Assembly (NCBI RefSeq): GCF_006438725.1
Contig: NZ_RCZD01000017.1
Span: 37,965 to 101,964 of the forward strand
Origin: Ewingella americana
Lineage (GTDB): Bacteria > Pseudomonadota > Gammaproteobacteria > Enterobacterales > Enterobacteriaceae
Direction: 5' to 3'
DNA length: 64,000 nucleotides
How positions within the stretch are numbered: the stretch's first letter is position 1; each line of letters opens with the position of its first letter. This document shows, in pieces, positions 58,615 to 64,000 of the stretch. The position numbers were made by a program, and so were the translations under genes. The notes under the pieces were generated by a model that saw only the letters and a program-made list of their open reading frames with translations, had not been told where the DNA came from and did not search any database.

Positions 58615-58957
58615 CGTTCAGGAACTGCCAGGCTTCAGAGAGTGCCGCCACGCCAAACTCTACCCACGCACGGGAGATCGCATAGTTGGAATAAAGGCTG
58701 ACTCCATCCTGCGTTTCGTTGAGATACTCGCAAATTGCCGTGCTCTCGAACAGGAGCGCGTCAGCACTACCCGACAGTTTCACCTTGAGCAAGGGGACTT
58801 TCCCAGTCTGCGAAATCGCCATAAACCAATCTGGTTTATCTGCAAGATCGACGTCTATCCTCTCAAAGGGTACCTTCTTTTCCAGTAACACAATCGCCGC
58901 GCGCTGAACGAACGGACATAACGGATGATTGATAAGCGTAAGCTCAACGTTCGGCAT
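58520..58957 (-). pseudogene. Glutathione S-transferase, 3'-truncated
   Basis: A 145-codon frame. Residues 1-80 form the thioredoxin-like domain (INHPLCPFVQRAAIVLLEKK, GKVPLLKV, LFESTAICEYLNET), and the first helices of the C-terminal domain follow (SRAWVEFGVAALSEAW). After ELAVADDKKAD, near 58590, the sequence runs into the antisense of the regulator gene. Normal length is about 220 residues, so roughly 85 are missing. Binding of glutathione might survive but the fold is incomplete. Confidence 0.75.
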
Positions 58958-59007
58958 GATGCTCCCCCAATAAGGTCAATCACAGGCTGGAATGAATGTG
59001 GCTCGGG

Positions 59008-59766
59008 TTACAGCAGTTGGCCGCCGGAAATGTCAAAGGTCGTCCCGTTAGCCCATGCCATGCCATCGGACAGGATTGCGGCTACCGCTCCACCTACATC
59101 GTCCGGTAAACCGACACGGCCTAGCGCGATCCCCTGAGCAACCCAGGCGTTGACATCCTCATTGTCACGTACCGCACCGCCGCCAAAATCGGTTGCGATG
59201 GCGCCAGGAGCAATCGCATTCACCCGGATCTGGCGCGCACCAAGCTCTACGGCCATGTAACGGGTCAGAACCTCTACTGCGGCCTTCACCGCCGCATAAA
59301 TACTGTATCCCGGCAAAGTAAATCGGACGAAGCCGGACGAAACATTGAGGATGCGACCGCGATCTTCCACAAGCGGTAACAATTTCTGAGTCAGAAAAAT
59401 CGGCCCCTGAAGGTGCGTGGTGACCAGTGAGGTAAACTGTTCCTCGGTCGCATCAACAAAGTTCGCAAAGAGGCCGTTACCGGCATTGTTAACGAGAAAA
59501 TCGAAGTGTTCTCGACCGAAGTCAGCCATCAGCGTTTCAGTCACGGCGTTTGAAAAAGCCTGATAACTGGCGGTATCGGTGATGTCTAGCGACAGCATCG
59601 CGGCTTTGCCACCCAGAGCTTCGATCTCTTGTTTCAGCGCCTGAGCTTCTGCAGCGCCGCTACGATAGGTGCCGATGATGTGGATGCCGCGCTTAGCGAG
59701 GTGAAGAGCCATGTTGCGGCCGAGGCCACGGCTGGCGCCAGTGATAAGTGCAATCTTATTGGTCAT
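59008..59766 (-). CDS. Short-chain dehydrogenase/reductase
   Basis: A 252-residue classical SDR: TGASRGLGRNMALHLAKRG (cofactor), LVNNAGNG, Ser in LNVSSGFVRF, catalytic Tyr/Lys in YSIYAAVKAAVEVL, PGAIATDFGGGA, and the WANGTTFDISGGQ end. Arg16 and the TYRSGA strand suggest NADP(H) preference. It is divergent from an AraC-type regulator, a common regulator-target arrangement. Confidence 0.92.
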   Translation of the reverse strand: MTNKIALITGASRGLGRNMALHLAKRGIHIIGTYRSGAAEAQALKQEIEALGGKAAMLSLDITDTASYQAFSNAVTETLMADFGREHFDFLVNNAGNGLFANFVDATEEQFTSLVTTHLQGPIFLTQKLLPLVEDRGRILNVSSGFVRFTLPGYSIYAAVKAAVEVLTRYMAVELGARQIRVNAIAPGAIATDFGGGAVRDNEDVNAWVAQGIALGRVGLPDDVGGAVAAILSDGMAWANGTTFDISGGQLL

Positions 59767-59926
59767 GGGCTGTCTCGTTTAGGTTATTAGGCGCACCTTT
59801 CGATGCATACTTGACCTGCCCATGTTAGGCAATGAGCGATATGTAACCTACGCCTGATAATCTCAACTTATTGCCTGATTGTATCAATCTATTTGCGGGC
59901 TCTCGGAACATGGGTATAGTCAGTCC

Positions 59927-60826
59927 ATGAATAACTCTCTTGCACCCCATCTTGATATCGCCCTGAGGCATGCGCCACCGGGTTTGACCATCACACGGAT
60001 CCCCCGTGTAGATATCTGTGTCGGACAAGGCTCGACAGACAAGGCACCCTGCCTGTATCGCTCGATGATCTGCTTCATCCTGCAAGGCTCGAAGCGCGTC
60101 GCGATTAACGACAATCTTCTGAGCTACGATAGCGAACAGTATCTTATCAGCGCCCTTGACCTGCCTTTGATTGGACAAATTTTTGATGATGAAGGGGGGC
60201 AGCCCTACGTTGCGATTTCTCTGGTGCTGGATCCGGCCGTACTGGCGGAATTAGCGGCGGCTATACCGCCTGTTCGCGAGCGCGAACAAAAGGGGATCGG
60301 CATCATGATAAACCCGATGACCGCTTCGATCAGCGACACGTTACTCCGCTTATTGTCATTGCTCGACACCCCTGATGATATCCCGGTTCTCGGACCCATG
60401 CTCGAACGGGAATTGCTTTATCGTCTCCTGCAGGGCCCTCAGGGACGACTGCTGCGTCAGATTGCCCAACCCGAAGGTGCTCTGAGTAGTATCCGGCGAG
60501 CTGTTGCCTGGATCCGGGATAATTACAATCGCCGTCTTCGCATCGAAGCGTTGTGCGAGGTAAGCGGCATGAGCCGGGCAAGCCTGCATCGCCATTTTTT
60601 GTCGATGACTGGCCTCAGTCCCATCCAGTATCAGAAGCTGCTTAGACTGCAGGAAGCTCGCCAGCTTTTGCTTGCCGGCGAACATCGCGCATCTGACGTG
60701 GCGTTTGCCGTCGGCTATGAAAGCGCCTCACAGTTTAGCCGTGAATATCTGCGTCAATTCGGTGCACCGCCCGCGCGCAACGTACGTGAGATGCGGCAGG
60801 CGATCGGTACTCCAATAAGGGAGTAA
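59927..60826 (+). CDS. AraC-family transcriptional regulator
   Basis: A 299-residue regulator with the AraC_N sensory domain (DICVGQGSTDKAPCLYRSMICFILQGSK in part, YLISALDLPLIGQI) and a C-terminal double helix-turn-helix (LCEVSGMSRASLHRHFLSMT; ASDVAFAVGYESASQFSREYLRQFGAPPARN). The ATG at 59927 was chosen because family members start shortly before this point; 16 codons further upstream are also open. It likely activates the divergent SDR gene. Confidence 0.9.
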   Translation: MNNSLAPHLDIALRHAPPGLTITRIPRVDICVGQGSTDKAPCLYRSMICFILQGSKRVAINDNLLSYDSEQYLISALDLPLIGQIFDDEGGQPYVAISLVLDPAVLAELAAAIPPVREREQKGIGIMINPMTASISDTLLRLLSLLDTPDDIPVLGPMLERELLYRLLQGPQGRLLRQIAQPEGALSSIRRAVAWIRDNYNRRLRIEALCEVSGMSRASLHRHFLSMTGLSPIQYQKLLRLQEARQLLLAGEHRASDVAFAVGYESASQFSREYLRQFGAPPARNVREMRQAIGTPIRE

Positions 60827-61188
60827 ACGGCAGGGTGTTTCATTAGTGGGCGAGAATGAATAAGTCGCTTTTTTGAATGGTCATCAAACATTTTCCCGAT
60901 CCCGTATTCTACTAACCTATTTTTTAACGGCCAGTGAAAAGATTAACGTCCGTCCTCGCTCGTAACAGTCATTGAGCACATCTTGCCGACCGCTCTGTGC
61001 CATGAGCGGACGTTATACGGCTTAATACAGTTCGCTTTCACCAACGACACTAAAATGTCTGGGTTACAGATGGCTATTTTGCGGCTCGTTAAGGACCGCA
61101 GCAATTAGTCACTTTCTGTTTTATCCATCTGACTAGAAAATTTATTGTAATATATAGTTAAATAATCAGCTCTAGACCAATAGACTCC
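60827..61188. other. Intergenic region with recurrent repeat (copy 1)
   Basis: 362 bp. At 60943-61014 TAACGTCCGTCCTCGCTC and GAGCGGACGTTA form an imperfect palindrome, the first of three related intergenic repeats (others near 62140 and 62960). The last 60 bp before the DapF-like gene are AT-rich and probably hold its promoter. Confidence 0.5.
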
Positions 61189-62076
61189 ATGACACCTTTA
61201 CTACTCCATAAATATCACGGACTAGGTAATGATTACCTAGTATGCCATCGTTCTGTTGCCGAACAGCTGAGAAATGAGCAGATTCGTATCTTGTGCCATC
61301 GCCACTATGGTGTAGGTTCTGACGGTCTGCTAATCGACAGCGGTGATCAAAACAATCCCACTCTGCGAATCATCAATCCGGATGGTTCTGAAGCCGAGAA
61401 AAGCGGCAACGGTTTGCGTATCTATGCACGCTATCTTTTTGATATCGGCCGTGTCGGACATCAGCCGTTTCTAGTGCATACAGCTGGCGGTGACGTATTT
61501 TGCAAAGTTCATGAAGATCCTCATCAGATTACAGTGGAAATGGGCCGGGCTAATTTCAATCCGACAGCATTGCCAGCCTTACTTGATCTGTACGAAGCGT
61601 TGAATTATCCGTTGAAACTGGCGGATGAAACACTGTCAGTATCGCTGGTATCCATGGGTAATCCACATTGCGTAGTGCTAGTAGATAAGCTTGATTTGGC
61701 GGAGGTTCATCGTTTAGGTCCACAAATTGAAAACCATCCATTATTCCCCAGACGCACTAATGTGCAACTAGTGGAAGTTATAGATCGCAGTACACTGCGG
61801 ATCGGTATCTGGGAGCGAGGTGCTGGTTTTACTATGGCATCCGGTAGCAGCAGTTGCGCTGCTGCCAGCGTAATGCGCAAGTTAAATCTGGTTGATAATC
61901 GGGTCAACGTCAATATGCCGGGTGGGCAGTTGCAAATCACCTTCGGTGATGATTTTCAAGTCAGCATGTGTGGCCCAGTGCATAAAATAGTCAGCCTGAC
62001 GGTGGATGAAGATTGCTTTGCCGGTGGCGATGATGCCCTCAGGAGACCTGAAGGAAATGTTCCCCTCTCGGCCTAA
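61189..62076 (+). CDS. DapF-like epimerase with both catalytic Cys replaced by Ser
   Basis: A 295-residue protein with the two-domain diaminopimelate epimerase fold: KYHGLGNDYLV, GVGSDGLLI, NPDGSEAEKSGNGLRIYARY, SMGNPHCVVLVD, RRTNVQLVEV and WERGAGFTMASGSSSCAAA. In DapF the two acid/base residues are cysteines in A-x-C-G-N-G and A-C-G-S-G-A; here both are Ser (Ser72 and Ser218). Other binding residues (Asn, Glu-Arg-Gly-Ala-Gly) are kept, so a ligand is probably still bound. It stands alone, away from the usual dapF-xerC context, in the accessory region with lower GC. Function unclear: altered-substrate isomerase or pseudoenzyme. Confidence 0.85.
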   Translation: MTPLLLHKYHGLGNDYLVCHRSVAEQLRNEQIRILCHRHYGVGSDGLLIDSGDQNNPTLRIINPDGSEAEKSGNGLRIYARYLFDIGRVGHQPFLVHTAGGDVFCKVHEDPHQITVEMGRANFNPTALPALLDLYEALNYPLKLADETLSVSLVSMGNPHCVVLVDKLDLAEVHRLGPQIENHPLFPRRTNVQLVEVIDRSTLRIGIWERGAGFTMASGSSSCAAASVMRKLNLVDNRVNVNMPGGQLQITFGDDFQVSMCGPVHKIVSLTVDEDCFAGGDDALRRPEGNVPLSA

Positions 62077-62139
62077 GAGGTAAAATGTTGGATCTCCACA
62101 GATATCTGAATAATTGAGTCGGTTGTCTGGAATAACGTG

Positions 62140-62185
62140 CGCTCCTCGCTCACAGCTGCCCTTAGTCCTTCAGCGGACAGATCAG
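62140..62185. repeat. Recurrent intergenic repeat (copy 2)
   Basis: TAACGTGCGCTCCTCGCTCA starts a copy that continues CAGCTGCCCTTAGTCC, then CAGCGGACAGATC. Same family as 60943-61014 and 62960-63000, between the DapF-like and GNAT genes. Confidence 0.6.
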
Positions 62186-62248
62186 GGTCAGCAGTACACT
62201 TTAATATGATTCAAGAAATCTTTGTTCCGGGAGCAGTTTTAGTAACCA

Positions 62249-62716
62249 CTACAGTTTTTTGCTCATAAAGACGGTCGTTCCACCTTTGAACGGTTCATGT
62301 CTATCGATTTCATATCCGAGCACCACATATAGTGCGATGTTCGCCTCGAACGCTTCGTTCGTCTGCAGGCGAATTTCCCCAAGGTTAGCTTGAGCTGCCT
62401 TACTTTCAACATGTGCCAGCAATGTACGGCCGATTCCAATTCCTTGCCGGTGGGGATGTACCGCAACATTTTCGATCCAAAGATGATCGGCCTGGAGCCA
62501 TGTTTCGATCAGGCCGACCACTTCCCCTGCGACAATGGCGAGGTCAATGTCATGCTCACGGACTGCCTTATTAAAATCGGCCGTCATCTGAGTCGGTTCA
62601 CGGCCAATGACCGAAATCCATTTGGAATAGGCCGCACGCACTATCTCACGCACCAATTTCGCTTCATTTTCTTCCGCACGGCGGACCGAAAGGGCGACCT
62701 CAAGCGATTTGCTCAT
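62249..62716 (-). CDS. GNAT-family N-acetyltransferase
   Basis: A 155-residue acetyltransferase. The acetyl-CoA motif A is WIENVAVHPHRQGIGIGRTLLAHVE (Q/R-x-x-G-x-G/A as RQGIGIG), with motif B in LQTNEAFEANIALYVVLGYE. The start at 62716 follows GAGGAG 8 bp upstream; 41 further in-frame codons lack family resemblance. Substrate unknown. Confidence 0.88.
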   Translation of the reverse strand: MSKSLEVALSVRRAEENEAKLVREIVRAAYSKWISVIGREPTQMTADFNKAVREHDIDLAIVAGEVVGLIETWLQADHLWIENVAVHPHRQGIGIGRTLLAHVESKAAQANLGEIRLQTNEAFEANIALYVVLGYEIDRHEPFKGGTTVFMSKKL

Positions 62717-63026
62717 ATAAACTCCTCGAAGCTCGGCTGCCATTAACATGTGCAAAATAGCAGACTTTGCAGTTTTGCGACGAGTTAACACCAAATTGGC
62801 ACCACCAGTTTTACGTTGCAATTGCCTGATTACTGACACTGGATAGAATAACCAAAGTGTACAGTTGGAGGAGAAATGAGGTAAGAAGGTGTGCTAGCGG
62901 CCTAGCGGTTAGGATTGACTCGAGTTGGGATCTCCCCGTTATCATCAAACTCAACAGGTAGGTAACGTCTGCTCCTCGCTCACTGCGGCCCGTTAGTTCA
63001 GTTAGCGTTGCATCGACTCGTTGAAC
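62717..63026. repeat. Intergenic region with repeat copy 3 and an IS30-type end
   Basis: GTAACGTCTGCTCCTCGCTC at 62962-62981 is the third copy of the recurrent repeat. 63002-63033 (TAGCGTTGCATCGACTCGTT followed by GAACTCACAGCGC) closely matches the inverted left flank of the IS30 remnant at 49117-49152. No gene recognised. Confidence 0.5.
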
Positions 63027-63713
<687 letters not shown>

Positions 63714-64000
63714 CGGGTTTCGTAGACACTTTTTTGCCTCATAATGGAGGCCTAATGAAGGAGTGTTTATGTCAGTCAAAACGTTCACTGAAGAATTCAA
63801 AATTGAAGCCGTAAAACAGATCACTGAGCAGGGGTACCCTGTATCTGAGGTCTCCTCTCGACTTGGTGTATCCACTAATAGTCTTTACGCCTGGGTTAAG
63901 CGCTACCAGAAGCCCGAGCCGCAGCGTAAGCAGGACGATGCACTTCAGCATGAAGTAAAGCGCCTCAGGCAAGAACTTAAGCGAGTAACTGAAGAGCGGG
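63714..64000 (+). mobile_element. IS3-family element, left end, runs off the window
   Basis: A terminal-repeat-like TTTCGTAGACACTTTTTTG lies at 63718-63736, 33 bp before an IS3-type OrfA. Confidence 0.75.
63769..64000 (+). CDS. IS3-family transposase OrfA (partial)
   Basis: 77 codons are present before the window ends. The helix-turn-helix is clear (FTEEFKIEAVKQITEQGYPV; VSSRLGVSTNSLYAWVKRYQ), followed by the leucine-zipper start (DALQHEVKRLRQELKRVTEER). OrfA binds the element ends and is joined to OrfB by frameshifting in this family. The ATG at 63769 follows AAGGAGTGTTT. Confidence 0.9.
   Translation, partial: MSVKTFTEEFKIEAVKQITEQGYPVSEVSSRLGVSTNSLYAWVKRYQKPEPQRKQDDALQHEVKRLRQELKRVTEER

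Noticed and set aside
61189..62076. Housekeeping dapF
   Set aside because: Both catalytic cysteines are absent and the lppL/xerC-type neighbours are missing, so it should not be called the diaminopimelate epimerase of this organism.
60943..63000. Integron cassette array
   Set aside because: No integrase of the IntI type, repeats lack classical attC ends and gene orientations differ; kept only as a repeat observation.

Overview
The window is a piece of a chromosome from the order Enterobacterales, most likely the Serratia/Rahnella/Ewingella side of Yersiniaceae. This rests on protein resemblance and gene order, not on a database search. The order fadE - gmhA - yafJ - yafK - dinB - pepD - gpt - frsA - crl - proB - proA - tRNA-Thr matches the E. 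coli 5-6 minute region without phoE. The left side adds a complete methionine salvage set and a purine-ureide catabolic operon.

Left part (1-36560), ordinary chromosome. 79-7401: an RpiR-type regulator, a polar-amino-acid-type ABC transporter, then aminotransferase, allantoate amidohydrolase, OHCU decarboxylase and hydroxyisourate hydrolase, tightly packed or overlapping, so probably one urate/allantoate nitrogen operon. 7413-10680: a glutamine-amidotransferase-like protein that has lost its catalytic triad, an unrecognised 305-residue protein and a DUF1993 protein. 10722-19815: methionine salvage (yafV, ybdL, mtnBCD, mtnA, mtnK) with tandem MetJ-like boxes at two divergent promoters, interrupted by a 630-bp nested inverted-repeat element and a trio of lipoproteins (CsgG-like, DUF4810, GNA1162-like). 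19922-36560: yehS, fadE, gmhA, yafJ, yafK, a GDPD-like protein, dinB, an AT-rich OspG/NleH-like kinase gene with a 9-bp repeat tract, pepD, gpt, frsA, crl, proBA and tRNA-Thr(TGT).

Right part (36561-64000), accessory and scarred. A P4-type integrase sits next to the tRNA. It is followed by a COG2958 gene broken by one in-frame stop, IS5/IS903-, IS4- and IS30-type remnants, and a leftward operon (truncated MerR, truncated SDR, FAD oxidoreductase, DUF1365, Cfa-like methyltransferase, DUF2878, chalcone-isomerase-like, DUF3833 lipoprotein). That operon resembles the light/singlet-oxygen lipid-modification clusters of other proteobacteria, but a deletion has fused its regulator to its SDR. Then come a chemoreceptor, a broken MFS gene, a tiny membrane protein, a CspA-type protein, a strikingly G-poor 500-bp stretch and phage-like small-gene remnants. 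53552-60826 is mostly intact again (MFS, isochorismatase-type hydrolase, LysO, metallo-hydrolase, AraC/GlxA regulator, truncated GST, SDR with divergent AraC regulator). The end carries a DapF-like protein with both catalytic cysteines changed to serine, a GNAT acetyltransferase, a truncated aldo/keto reductase, a recurring intergenic repeat and the start of an IS3-family element that runs off the window.

Best candidates for something new: the repeat-bearing OspG/NleH-like kinase (28045-29067), the Ser/Ser DapF-like protein (61189-62076), the deletion-scarred lipid-modification operon (40115-45466) and the structured repeat element at 14708-15345.
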